DNA of 42,732 nt from JBBPYA01 sp038200385 (GCA_038200385.1 JBBPYA010000070.1:1-42732), one strand, 5' to 3'; shown: positions 15,260 through 23,738, numbered from the stretch's first letter. A program made the numbers and translations. Notes: generated by a model not told the origin, from the sequence alone.

Positions 15260-16477
15260 TCAGTCCTCGCGTAGGAGGTGGTCGGAGATGATCTTGCGCT
15301 GAATCTCCGAGGTCCCCTCGAAGATCGTGGTCAGCCTGGCGTCGCGCCAGTACCGCTCGACGGCGTACTCCGTGGTGTAGCCGTTGCCGCCGAATATCTG
15401 CAGCGCCTGGCCGGTGACCCGCTCGGCCATCTCCGAGGCCACGAGCTTGGCCTGGGCGGCGTCGACATCGGCCGGCTCGTCGGCGTCGACCAACCAGGCC
15501 GCGTGCTGCCAGAGCTGCCGGGCGGCCTGGATGTCGGCGGCCATCGACGCGAGCATGAACCGGATCGCCTGCCGCTCGGCGATCGGGGAACCGAACTGCA
15601 CCCGCTGCCGGCTGTAGGCCAGGGCGTCCTCGAGGGCGCCGCGGGCCAGGCCGACCGCGCGGGCCGCGGTCTGCACGCGGGCCACGTTGAGCCACCGCAG
15701 GCTGTCCTTGAAACCCTGGCCCTCCTCCTGCCCGGTGTCCTGCAGGGCGTCCGCGGGCAACCGCAGCCCGTCGATCTGAAGCTGCCAGGTGGTCAGCCCG
15801 AAGTAGCCGATCTTGTCGATGACGGTTCCGGTGATCCCGGCAGGGAAGTAGTCGCGCTCCTTTGCCACGGTGAAGATCTCCAGCCCGTGCGAGCGGGAGT
15901 CCCCTGCCGGCTCCCGGGTCCGTGCCAGCAGGTGGATGAAGTCGGCGGCCTTGGCGTTGCCCACCCACCGCTTCGTGCCGTGCACCACCCACTGCTCGCC
16001 GTCGCGGACCGCCGCGCACTCGACGTTGGCCAGGTCCGAGCCGGCCCGCGGTTCGGAAAAGGCGATCGCCCCGATCCAGTCACCGGCGGCGCTGCGCCGC
16101 AACAGCTCCGCCCGGCGTTGCGGGTCCGGGGAGTCGCAGCCGGTACCGTTGCCGCGGGCGATGATGCTGGCCACGCTCATCCAGGCCCGGGCCAGCTCCT
16201 CGGTCACCAGGCAGTACTCGAAGACGCCGAGGCCGAGTCCGCCGTGCTCGGCGTCGATGAGGATGCCGAAATATCCCAGTCGGGCCATCGCGGCCAGCAG
16301 CTCGCGGGGGATGTCGGCGCGCTGCGGGTCAAGCCGGTTGGCGACGGGCAGCACCTCGTCCATCGCGAACCGGCGCGCGGTGTCCTGCAGCCCGGCGCGC
16401 TCGGCCGTCAGGTAGGCGCTGGCGGCGGGCGCGACGGTGCGCACCCCGTGGATATTGTGCCGTGTCCAAGGCTCCAC
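15260..16477 (-). CDS. Acyl-CoA dehydrogenase
   Basis: The gene encodes 405 residues from GTG 16477. It is a full-length flavoprotein of the ACAD family. The N-terminal helical part contains DIPRELLAAMARLGYFGI. The FAD/substrate region is IAFSEPRAGSDLANV, followed by VVHGTKRWVGNAKAADF. The C-terminal helical domain contains ALQIFGGNGYTTEY and the ending RLTTIFEGTSEIQRKIISDHLL. The catalytic base position in EGTSEIQ is occupied by Glu-Gly as in most family members. It oxidises an acyl-CoA to the 2-enoyl-CoA. It has its own leaderless promoter that faces the divergent ATP-grasp gene. Confidence 0.9.
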   Translation of the reverse strand: MEPWTRHNIHGVRTVAPAASAYLTAERAGLQDTARRFAMDEVLPVANRLDPQRADIPRELLAAMARLGYFGILIDAEHGGLGLGVFEYCLVTEELARAWMSVASIIARGNGTGCDSPDPQRRAELLRRSAAGDWIGAIAFSEPRAGSDLANVECAAVRDGEQWVVHGTKRWVGNAKAADFIHLLARTREPAGDSRSHGLEIFTVAKERDYFPAGITGTVIDKIGYFGLTTWQLQIDGLRLPADALQDTGQEEGQGFKDSLRWLNVARVQTAARAVGLARGALEDALAYSRQRVQFGSPIAERQAIRFMLASMAADIQAARQLWQHAAWLVDADEPADVDAAQAKLVASEMAERVTGQALQIFGGNGYTTEYAVERYWRDARLTTIFEGTSEIQRKIISDHLLRED

Positions 16478-16520
16478 GCCGGGACTCTAGCCAGCCGATG
16501 TGGCCGCTATCGTCCACCCC
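16478..16520. promoter_or_regulatory. Divergent leaderless promoter pair
   Basis: Only 43 bp separate the start codons at 16477 (minus) and 16521 (plus). On the minus strand, TAGAGT (16489-16484) lies 6 nt before GTG 16477. On the plus strand, TATCGT (16508-16513) lies 7 nt before GTG 16521. With 17-bp spacers each -35 region falls on the other promoter's -10 box; neither -35 resembles TTGACA. Confidence 0.45.
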
Positions 16521-17768
16521 GTGGGAGACACCAGGCACCTGATCGGGCTGCTCCTCGGGACCGAGGAGGACTGGCCGGCCGCGTTCGAGTCGATCGTCCG
16601 CAGGCTCGGACCGGTCACCGACTCCACCGGCACGAGCCACCTGTACGACGTGGAGCGGGTCACCGTCGAGCCGTTCAATCTGCGGCAGCGGCCGCGCTAC
16701 GACCTGGTCATCGACCGGCTGGCCTACTGGTACTACCACCCGCGGGAGTGGCTGAAGAAGGCCGCGCTGATGGACGACCTGTACCTGCTCAACAGCCCGT
16801 TCACGTTCCAGAGCATGGAGAAGCACGCGGCGTACTGCGCGATGATGCGGCTCGGACTGAAGGTGCCCGAGACCGTCCTGGTGCCGTACAAGAACGCCCC
16901 GGACCACGCGAAGTACGCCTACACCGCGCAGCGCTACAACCAGGCCTTCGACCTCGACACGATCGCCGACACGATCGGCTACCCGATGTTCATGAAGCCC
17001 TACGACGGGGGCGCCTGGGTCGGGGTCAGCCAGATCCGCAACCGCGGGGAACTGCACAAGGCCTACGACGAGTCCGGGCAGCGGCTGATGCACCTGCAGA
17101 AGGCGGTGGACGGCTACGACGTGTTCGCCCGCAGCCTGTCCATCGGCGCGGAGACCATGGTCATGAAGTTCGATCCCGACCAGCCGATGCACGCGCGGTA
17201 CTCGGTGACGCACGACTTCCTCGACGCCGGCGTCGGCGACGAGGTGGTGACCATCGGCCGGCTGGTCAACGCGTTCTTCCGCTGGGAGTTCAACTCCTGC
17301 GAGACCCTCATCAAGGGCGCCGAGGTCGCGCCGATCGACTACGCGAACGCCTGCCCGGACGTCGCGATCACCAGCCTGCACTACTACTTCCCCTGGGCGA
17401 TGAAGGCGCTGGTGAAGTGGTCGGTGTTCTGCACGGTCACCGGCCGTCGGCCGCGCTACGACCTGGACACCCGGCGGTACTTCGACATCGCCGACCGCGA
17501 GGACCTGTCCTACGCCGAGAAGGTCGGGGCCTACCGCCAGCTGGCCGACAGCTACTTCGAGACCGAGCGGTACGCCGACTTCTGCTCCAGCCGGCTGGCC
17601 AACCTCGACGAGGTGGTGGTCGGGTGGCTGGAAGGCCCGGACTTCGACCGGCTGCTGGTGGACACGGTGAAGGGAACCTTCCCCAGCCACGAGCACGACC
17701 ACTTCATCGCGCACTACCGGGGCCTGTTGGCCGCGTCGGCCAAGGATGAGCGCTCCCGGCGGCGCTGA
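16521..17768 (+). CDS. ATP-grasp-type protein of unknown substrate
   Basis: The gene encodes 415 residues from GTG 16521; GTG 16500 is a longer alternative without an upstream signal. The order of motifs fits a RimK-like ATP-grasp enzyme: a Rossmann-like N-domain (HLIGLLLGTEEDWPAAFE), YLLNSPFTFQSMEKHAAYCAMM, the lysine strand GYPMFMKPYDGGAWVGVSQI, a second strand region VFARSLSIGAETMVMKFDP, and GAEVAPIDYANACPDV with the metal-binding Asp and Asn. The C-terminal 130 residues are helical and rich in Tyr and Trp. I know of no assigned function. The neighbours (divergent acyl-CoA dehydrogenase, unrelated downstream genes) give no clear substrate. Confidence 0.6.
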   Translation: MGDTRHLIGLLLGTEEDWPAAFESIVRRLGPVTDSTGTSHLYDVERVTVEPFNLRQRPRYDLVIDRLAYWYYHPREWLKKAALMDDLYLLNSPFTFQSMEKHAAYCAMMRLGLKVPETVLVPYKNAPDHAKYAYTAQRYNQAFDLDTIADTIGYPMFMKPYDGGAWVGVSQIRNRGELHKAYDESGQRLMHLQKAVDGYDVFARSLSIGAETMVMKFDPDQPMHARYSVTHDFLDAGVGDEVVTIGRLVNAFFRWEFNSCETLIKGAEVAPIDYANACPDVAITSLHYYFPWAMKALVKWSVFCTVTGRRPRYDLDTRRYFDIADREDLSYAEKVGAYRQLADSYFETERYADFCSSRLANLDEVVVGWLEGPDFDRLLVDTVKGTFPSHEHDHFIAHYRGLLAASAKDERSRRR

Positions 17769-18130
17769 GCCTGGCGGCAAAGTCACCGCCCCACGCCGCG
17801 GTCCGCCGCCACCCGGTGCCGGGCCCTCGGGTGCCCTTCCACCGTGATGGTCCACGGCGGGAGGTGCGCCGAAGAGCGCAACATCGAGCGGATGGTCGGC
17901 CCGCTTCGACCAGGCCGGAGTCGGCGGCTGCGCCGCTCAGGCCCCGAGGTGCCCCTCGGTGTCCTCGCCCGCGCTCTGGCCGGGCCGGCTCGCGCTCAGC
18001 GCACGGGTGGCCGCGTGGTGGGCGACCGGATCGCCCCCCGGCCGGACCCCGGGTTTGACGCCGTCTCAGACTGAGTCAGCAGCCGCAACGCGCCGCGGCT
18101 AGCGTCCGCGCGAACTCAAGGAGGCCGTCG
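17769..18130. other. 362-bp intergenic stretch
   Basis: I see no gene with a coherent start and codon bias here. TTGACG at 18055-18060 is a possible -35 box but has no convincing -10 partner. AAGGAGG at 18118-18124 is the strong ribosome binding site of the next gene. Confidence 0.6.
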
Positions 18131-18763
18131 GTGACGGAAGGCAACAGCGGGAACGGGGCATCCCCGGCAGGGCCGAGCAGCGTACGGCGGATCGAGGGAC
18201 CGGAGGCGACCCGGCTGGCAGGTTTGTCCGCGGTCTTCGAGGACCTGCAGTACGTGTTGCGCTGCTGTGAGCACCTGGTGACGGCGCTGGGCGGTCCGGA
18301 CAGCGGTCCGGTGCAGGTGGACACAGACACCGCGCTGGTCGAGGCGCTGTGGACCGGCGCCCTGGTCGGGTACGTGCGCTGCTTCTCCGGACGGGTGGAA
18401 GTGCTCAGTGACGGTGACCTGGCCGAGCTCGAACTCGACGGGGACGTGGCCGAGTTCCATGGGGCGATCAAGAAGCTGCGCGACCACTACGCGTCCCGTC
18501 ACGTGAACCCGCGCGACACCTTCACCATCGGCGCGGCCCAGGGCACCGACGGCAAGGCGACCGGCATCGCGGTGGTCTCCACCCCGGGCGCGATCGTCGA
18601 CGACACCACGGTGCGGCTGCTCGGTCGGGTCGCCTACGCGCTGTCTGGCCTGGTGGACGCCCGGATGCAGCAGACCCAGAACGACGTGCTGGGCAAGGCC
18701 GCCGCGATGAGCCCGGAGGAGCTGAACCGGCAACCCCTCGTGGAGCTGACCGGCCAGGCGTAG
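18131..18763 (+). CDS. Uncharacterised actinobacterial protein
   Basis: The gene encodes 210 residues from GTG 18131, with AAGGAGG 6 nt upstream. It is soluble with no signal or membrane segment. The N-terminal 30 residues are disordered (Gly, Ser, Pro). An alpha/beta region follows, with VFEDLQYVLRCCEHLV and VEALWTGALVGYVRCFSGRV, then KKLRDHYASRHVNPRDTF and an amphipathic C-terminal part (AAAMSPEELNRQPLVELTG). The RDHYASRHVNP segment is reminiscent of conserved hypothetical proteins of Actinobacteria, but I cannot assign a role. The WYL regulator gene runs into its 3' third from the opposite strand. Confidence 0.7.
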   Translation: MTEGNSGNGASPAGPSSVRRIEGPEATRLAGLSAVFEDLQYVLRCCEHLVTALGGPDSGPVQVDTDTALVEALWTGALVGYVRCFSGRVEVLSDGDLAELELDGDVAEFHGAIKKLRDHYASRHVNPRDTFTIGAAQGTDGKATGIAVVSTPGAIVDDTTVRLLGRVAYALSGLVDARMQQTQNDVLGKAAAMSPEELNRQPLVELTGQA

Positions 18764-19826
18764 TCCCGGTCCACCACCGCTCCCGGCACGGGTCAGGCCG
18801 TCGATCTGCGCTTGACGGCGCGGCTGCCTCGCCGATCCCTGCGGCGGCCGACGTCCTCTCCCACGTTAGCGGGTCCGCGGGCGTCGCGGCCGCAGCGACC
18901 AGGCGGGCGGCGATGCGGGCGACGTGCTTGCGGAGTTCGGGGGGCTCCAGCACGTCGACCCGGCAGGCCAGCAGTCCGACGTGCATCGCCATCGCGTCCA
19001 ATGAGTTCGAGCCGGTTTGCAGCAGCGTGGTGGCCGGGCCGTCGGCGCTCAGGACGCCGACCGTCGGCGGGACCATCGCGGCGGCCTCGGCCAGCGCGAC
19101 GTGCAGCCGCAGCCGGGCCTGGTAGCGGTAGGGCGCGGTGGTCACCCCGGCCGCCACGAAGCGCGCGGCGTCGGGCGGGTCGACCGGCACGAAGCCACCG
19201 CCGACCGTTAGCGGCGGCACGATCCGGTCCACTCGGAACGTCCGCCATTCGGCCCGCTCCTCGTCGCGGGCCACCAGATACCACCGGTTCCCGGTGTTTA
19301 CCAGCCGGTGCGGCTCGACCCGTCGGTACGTCGCATCCCCCTCGCGCGGCTGGTAGTCGAAGCGCAGCCGCACGGTGTCCCGGCAGGCAGCGGCGACGGC
19401 GAGAAGCACGTCGAGGTCCACGGTGGCCGCCGCCGCGGTAAGCGGCACGGTGGCCGCCTGTAGCGCGGTCACCTTCGGGCGCAGCCGCGCCGGCAGGACC
19501 CGCTCCAACTTGTCCAGCGCGCGCAGCGACGCCTCGCCCAGGCCCTCGATCGTTCCGAACGCCGCCGCCCGGAGCCCGACCGCCACCGCGACGGCCTCGT
19601 CGTCGTCGAGCAGCAGCGGAGGCAGCGCGGCACCGGCACCGAGGCGGTACCCGCCGGTTGTGCCGGTGGTGGAGTCGACCGGGTACCCGAGCTCGCGCAG
19701 CCGCTCGACGTCCCGGCGTACGGTTCGCTCGGTCACCCCGAGCCGGGTCGCCAGCTCGGAACCTCCCCAGCGCTGCCGTTGCTGGAGCAGACCGAGCAGC
19801 CGGAGCAGCCGCGCCGACGTGGTCAC
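18522..19826 (-). CDS. DeoR/WYL-type transcriptional regulator, extended C-terminus
   Basis: From GTG 19826 the protein has 434 residues; GTG 19850 would add eight. The N-terminal winged helix reads ARLLRLLGLLQQRQRW, then LGVTERTVRRDVERLRELG and GGYRLGAGAALPPLLL. The WYL domain reads RRVEPHRLVNTGNRWYLVARD with FRVDRI. WCX-like C-terminal sequence ends near RKHVARIAARLVAAAA (about residue 310). The next 120 residues are Arg/Pro/Ser-rich and about 80 of them are antisense to the neighbouring gene, so the normal stop was probably lost by an indel. Family members are usually about 320 residues and bind DNA under control of an unknown ligand. It is divergent from the DinB gene. Confidence 0.75.
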   Translation of the reverse strand: MTTSARLLRLLGLLQQRQRWGGSELATRLGVTERTVRRDVERLRELGYPVDSTTGTTGGYRLGAGAALPPLLLDDDEAVAVAVGLRAAAFGTIEGLGEASLRALDKLERVLPARLRPKVTALQAATVPLTAAAATVDLDVLLAVAAACRDTVRLRFDYQPREGDATYRRVEPHRLVNTGNRWYLVARDEERAEWRTFRVDRIVPPLTVGGGFVPVDPPDAARFVAAGVTTAPYRYQARLRLHVALAEAAAMVPPTVGVLSADGPATTLLQTGSNSLDAMAMHVGLLACRVDVLEPPELRKHVARIAARLVAAAATPADPLTWERTSAAAGIGEAAAPSSADRRPDPCRERWWTGTTPGRSAPRGVAGSAPPGSSRRPCPARRSGSAASGRPPGQTARRRPDRAAAPWCRRRSRPGWRPPRCRSPCRRCPGPRRW

Positions 19827-19892
19827 CACGGCTTCGAGTCTGCCAGTCACTACGGACCGATCCTGTCCGCAATGGGGCCCAGGCTCGTCAGC

Positions 19893-20486
19893 ATGGACAT
19901 CTCAGGCACGGACATCAAGGACACGGCCTTGGACTGGACCACCCTGCTGGCCGACCAGCTGGACTGGCACTGGGGCGCCCACCTGCGCCCCCGGCTGGCT
20001 GGGCTCACCGACGAGGAGTACTTCTGGGAACCCGTCGCCGACTGCTGGAACGTCCGCCGTCGCGGCACCAGCCCGGCACCGATGGCGGTCGGGGTTGGCG
20101 AGTTCACCATCGACTTCGCGATGCCCGAGCCCGACCCGGCGCCGGTGACCACGATCTCCTGGCGGATCGCCCATCTGCTCGTCGGCATCTTCGGCGATCG
20201 CAACGCGCGGCATTTCGGTGGTGCCCCGACCGACTACCTCGGGTACGAGTACCCGGGTACGGCGGCCGCGGCGCTGGACCTGCTCGATGCGGCGTACGCG
20301 CGCTGGATCGCCGGTGTCCGCGGTCTGCGCGACGACGACCTGGCCGCCGCCTGCGGCGAGGAGCCGCCGTTCACCGACCGGCCGATGGCCGAGTTGGTGC
20401 TGCACGTCGGCCGCGAGACGATCCACCACGGCGCGGAGCTGTGCCTGCTGCGCGATCTGTACGCACACCGGCCGCTCACCGCCTGA
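19893..20486 (+). CDS. DinB-family protein
   Basis: The gene encodes 197 residues from ATG 19893; ATG 19872 is an upstream alternative. It is a four-helix DinB/mycothiol-transferase-like fold. Three metal-binding histidine positions are suggested by LADQLDWHWGAHLRP, SWRIAHLLVGIFGDRNARHF and HVGRETIHHGAELCLLRDL. DEEYFWEPVADCW is the family's typical second segment. Members include mycothiol- and bacillithiol-dependent transferases, but most have no known reaction. It lies 66 bp from the divergent WYL regulator, which may control it. Confidence 0.8.
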   Translation: MDISGTDIKDTALDWTTLLADQLDWHWGAHLRPRLAGLTDEEYFWEPVADCWNVRRRGTSPAPMAVGVGEFTIDFAMPEPDPAPVTTISWRIAHLLVGIFGDRNARHFGGAPTDYLGYEYPGTAAAALDLLDAAYARWIAGVRGLRDDDLAAACGEEPPFTDRPMAELVLHVGRETIHHGAELCLLRDLYAHRPLTA

Positions 20487-20555
20487 CCGGCTGGACAGTT
20501 CGAGCCGACCCGTCGGAGCCGGGCCGCGAGCGACGACAAGGAGGGTGTGGGAGCG

Positions 20556-21068
20556 GTGGCAGGGCAAGCCGGGTCGGTGGACCTGCTGCGACTGTACGAC
20601 GACGCGCTCCCGCAGGTCTACGGCTACCTGCTGTCCCGCTGCGGTGCGGTTGCGCTGGCCGAGGACCTGACCGCCGAGACGTTCCTGGCCGCGGTGGACG
20701 CCGTACGCCGGCCGGGTCCCGCGCCGGTCTCGGTGCCCTGGCTGATCGGGGTGGCCCGGCACAAGCTGGTCGACCACTGGCGCCGGCGGGCCCGCGACGA
20801 GCGGGACCTGCAGGCCGTCGCCGGCCTGCAGGACGAGTTCGACGCCCCGTGGGATCGCGCGCTGGACGCCCTCACCGTGCGGGCGGTCCTCGACCATCTC
20901 GGTGCCCACCATCGCGCCGCGCTGACCCTGCGCTACCTCGACGGCCTGCCCGTCCCGGAGGTCGCGGCGCTGCTGGACCGCACCCTGCACGCCACCGAAG
21001 CGCTCCTGGTCCGCGCCCGGAGCGCCTTCCGCCGGGCCTACGAGGAGACGGAGGCCGACCATGACTGA
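20556..21068 (+). CDS. ECF-type RNA polymerase sigma factor
   Basis: From GTG 20556 the protein has 170 residues; AAGGAGG at 20538-20544 fits this start better than GTG 20547, which is only 2 nt away from it. Region 2 shows LPQVYGYLLSRCGAVALAED with ETFLAA, and PWLIGVARHKLVDHWRR is the -10 recognition part. Region 4 shows LGAHHRAALTLRYLDGLPVP and ARSAFRRAYEE. No sigma-3 domain is present, so it is an ECF sigma. The stop overlaps the next start by 8 bp, so sigma and triple-VOC protein are made together. In ECF loci the coupled gene often encodes the regulator. Confidence 0.88.
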   Translation: MAGQAGSVDLLRLYDDALPQVYGYLLSRCGAVALAEDLTAETFLAAVDAVRRPGPAPVSVPWLIGVARHKLVDHWRRRARDERDLQAVAGLQDEFDAPWDRALDALTVRAVLDHLGAHHRAALTLRYLDGLPVPEVAALLDRTLHATEALLVRARSAFRRAYEETEADHD

Positions 21069-22440
21069 CCCGTTCGGCGCTGCCTTCGACGCCCTGCGCG
21101 CCGAGGACCAGACCGTCCGGCCCGACCCGGACTTCACCGCCCGCCTGCGCGCCCGCATCGAGCGGGCGCTGAACCTGCCCCGAGGAGTTGCCGTGAGCCA
21201 GACCGTGACCGCTCCAGCCCCGCCGTCCACCACCCAGATCGGGCCGTTGGGTGCCGCCGTGCCCTACCTCGCGGTACGCGACGCGCGCGCGGCGATCACC
21301 TGGTACGTCGAGGTCTTCGGCGCCGTGGTGTCCTACGACCCGATCGTGATGCCCGACGGCCGGATCGGGCACTGCGAGCTCAGCCTGGCCGGGGGCCTGG
21401 TGTACCTCGCGGACGAGCACCCGGAGATGGGCGTCGTCGCGCCTTCGCCCGGGGCCGCCGCGGTCAGCCTGATGCTCGGGGTGGACGACGCCGATCGGGT
21501 GCGCTCGGCGGCGATGGAGCGCGGGGCCACGGGCGACCGCGAGGTGTACGACGCGCACGGTCAGCGCAATGCCTGGATCGTCGATCCGTTCGGCCATCGC
21601 TGGGGGCTGCACTCGCCGCTGGCCGCCACCACCGGAGCGGCCGAGGCCGCCTCCGCCGGTGCTGGGCACGGCGACGTGGTCTACGCCTCGGTCCAGGCCC
21701 CCGGCCCGGGACGGGCCGCGGCCTTCTACCGCGCGGTCCTCGGCTGGGAGGTCAGCGGGGAGGGCAACAGGTACCCGGTGTCCGGCCAGGTGCTGTCGCT
21801 GGCCATTTACGGCGAGTCCGAGCGACCCGGACTGTTCCTTTGCTACGGCGTGGACGACCTCGCCGCAGCGGTCGACCAGGTCCGGTCCGCCGGGGGCACC
21901 GCGGACGCGACGCAGGACACGCCCTACGGTCCGATCGCGGACTGCGTTGACGACCAGGGGCTGCCGTTCGCCCTGAACGAGCTGCCGGGCGGGACTGGGA
22001 GCGGGCTTGACGCTGCTGGTGCTGGTGCTGGTGCTGGTGCTGGTGCTGGTGCTGGTGCGGGCGCGGGTGCTGACGCGGGCCCGGTCGCAGCAGCGGACGG
22101 GTCCGCCGGCGGGCCGGGCGACCTGGCGTACCTGACCTACCTGGTGCCCGATTCCGGACGGTTCCGCGACTTCTATGGCGCCGTGCTCGGCTGGTCGTTC
22201 AGCCCGGGCCGCGTCGAGGACGGCTGGCAGATCTCGGGTACCACTCCGATGGGCGGCATCGCAGGGGGCAGCGACCGTCCGGTCGTCGTACCGATGTGGC
22301 AGGTCGAGGATCTCGCCCCCGCCGCCGAGCAGGTCCGCGCCTCCGGAGGCACGGCCGGGCAGCCTGAGCGGCAGCCGTACGGGCTGATGTGCGAGTGCTC
22401 CGACGACCAGGGCATCGCGTTCTACCTCGGCCAGTTCTAG
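21061..22440 (+). CDS. Triple-VOC (glyoxalase-fold) protein coupled to the ECF sigma
   Basis: The gene encodes 459 residues from ATG 21061. Residues 1-45 form a small helical head (DPFGAAFDALRAEDQ, then PDFTARLRARIERAL) that resembles N-termini seen on proteins partnered with ECF sigma factors. VOC domain 1 (about 68-185) is PhnB-like: PYLAVRDARAAITWYVEVFG ending in VDPFGHRWGLHSP. VOC 2 (about 205-310) and VOC 3 (about 350-459) are a related pair, with AAFYRAVLGWEVSGE and FRDFYGAVLGWSFSP. An Ala-Gly repeat linker joins them. The protein has no signal peptide or membrane helix. It may bind a small ligand and control the sigma factor, or be a resistance/lyase enzyme; the first is inference. Confidence 0.82.
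   Translation: MTDPFGAAFDALRAEDQTVRPDPDFTARLRARIERALNLPRGVAVSQTVTAPAPPSTTQIGPLGAAVPYLAVRDARAAITWYVEVFGAVVSYDPIVMPDGRIGHCELSLAGGLVYLADEHPEMGVVAPSPGAAAVSLMLGVDDADRVRSAAMERGATGDREVYDAHGQRNAWIVDPFGHRWGLHSPLAATTGAAEAASAGAGHGDVVYASVQAPGPGRAAAFYRAVLGWEVSGEGNRYPVSGQVLSLAIYGESERPGLFLCYGVDDLAAAVDQVRSAGGTADATQDTPYGPIADCVDDQGLPFALNELPGGTGSGLDAAGAGAGAGAGAGAGAGAGADAGPVAAADGSAGGPGDLAYLTYLVPDSGRFRDFYGAVLGWSFSPGRVEDGWQISGTTPMGGIAGGSDRPVVVPMWQVEDLAPAAEQVRASGGTAGQPERQPYGLMCECSDDQGIAFYLGQF
22015..22068 (+). repeat. Tandem GCTGGT hexamer array (Ala-Gly linker)
   Basis: Seven perfect copies of GCTGGT occupy 22015-22056, followed by two degenerate copies (GCGGGC, GCGGGT). The array encodes alternating Ala-Gly between VOC domains 2 and 3. 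Copy-number changes keep the frame and only alter linker length. Confidence 0.95.
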
Positions 22441-22451
22441 CCAACGGGTAG

Positions 22452-23642
22452 TCAGCTGACCGGGCAGGCCACCGGTTTGATGCCGAGCTCGTCCTCGACG
22501 GTTCCGGGGGCCAGCGCCCACCAACCGCCGGCGACCACGAACACCACGGTGCCCGCGAGTACGAGCAGCGCCGCGGTCCAGCCACCGGTGGCCTCGTGCA
22601 GCAGGCCCGCCCCGAGCGGGCCGAGCCCGGCCCCGGCGTACCCGATGCCCTGCACCATCCCGGACAGCGAGGACGACGCGGGGCCGGTCGCGGTGCGGAG
22701 GTTGATCGCGGTGATCGAGATCGGGAACGTGCCCGGGCCCAGACCGGCCAGCACCACCCACAGGGCGGTGTGGGCGGTCGGCGACCACAGCAGACCGGCG
22801 TACCCGGTCCAGAAGAACACCGCGAACAGCACGATCAGCGGGAACGGGCGGGCCATCCGGGCGGCGACCACCGGCACGATCAGCGACGCCGGGATGCCCG
22901 CCCCGGCGTACAGGCCGAGCAGCCCACCCGCGGCGGCCTGCGAGAGCCCCGCGTCGACCAGGATCTGCGGCAGCCACGCGAAGAGGGTGTAGACGTTGAG
23001 GGCGGTGAAGCCGAACATCACCGTCAACCCCCAGGCCCGGCGCGAGCGCAGCACCGGCAGCCCGCCCCCCTCGATCCGGCCGTTGTCGCGACGGGTCCGG
23101 ATCAGGGGCAGCCACGGCAGCACGGCGAGCAGCGCTACTGCGCCCCAGCTGGCCAGCGACACCTGCCAGCCGAACGCGTCGGCGGCCGGCAATTCGACGT
23201 ACGGCGGAAGCGCCGCCCCGACCGCGATGAGCACCACGTAGAAGCCGGTGATCGCGCCAATGCTGCCCGGGAAGTAGCGCTTGACCAGCGGCGGCAGCAG
23301 GACGTTGCCCATCGCCATCCCGCCGAGGGTGACCGCGCTGAGCCCGAGGAACACCGGCACGCTGCCGGCCAGCGGGCGGGTCACCGACCCGGTCGCCGTG
23401 ACCAGCAGGCTGAGCACGAGCGCGCGCTCGAGGCCGAGCCGGCGACCCACCCAGGGGGTGATCGCGCCGAACGCCGCGAAGCAGCCCGGCGCCAGCAGCC
23501 CGAGGATGCCGACCGCCGTCGCCCCGAACGTCAGGTCGGCCCGGATCTCGGGCAGCAAGGGCGACACCGCCGTGGCGGCCGAGCGCAGCGTCAGCGCCAC
23601 CACCGCGATCCCGGCGAGCACGAGCACCTGGACCCGCGTCAT
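22452..23642 (-). CDS. MFS transporter, CynX/NimT-like
   Basis: The gene encodes 396 residues from ATG 23642; GTG 23648 is two codons earlier. About twelve hydrophobic segments are present. The first reads RVQVLVLAGIAVVALTLRSA, followed by VSPLLPEIRADLTF, the common CynX/NimT opening. A loop GRRLGLERALV follows helix 2. The central hydrophilic loop (RTRRDNGRIEGGG, about 195-207) divides the two halves. The family exports cyanate-, nitroimidazole- or drug-like compounds; the substrate here is unknown. It lies 90 bp downstream of the peroxiredoxin gene on the same strand. Confidence 0.88.
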   Translation of the reverse strand: MTRVQVLVLAGIAVVALTLRSAATAVSPLLPEIRADLTFGATAVGILGLLAPGCFAAFGAITPWVGRRLGLERALVLSLLVTATGSVTRPLAGSVPVFLGLSAVTLGGMAMGNVLLPPLVKRYFPGSIGAITGFYVVLIAVGAALPPYVELPAADAFGWQVSLASWGAVALLAVLPWLPLIRTRRDNGRIEGGGLPVLRSRRAWGLTVMFGFTALNVYTLFAWLPQILVDAGLSQAAAGGLLGLYAGAGIPASLIVPVVAARMARPFPLIVLFAVFFWTGYAGLLWSPTAHTALWVVLAGLGPGTFPISITAINLRTATGPASSSLSGMVQGIGYAGAGLGPLGAGLLHEATGGWTAALLVLAGTVVFVVAGGWWALAPGTVEDELGIKPVACPVS

Positions 23643-23738
23643 CGCCACGTCCTGAATGTGTCAGACCTGCGCCGACGGCCGGCGGCGGGTGACCGATCCG
23701 GCCCGCGGGCGCGCCAGGTCCGCCGTCCCCGCGCGGAA

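Noticed and set aside
22015..22068. CRISPR or other repeat array
   Set aside because: The repeat is a coding hexamer without spacers. No CRISPR array or cas gene is present in the window.
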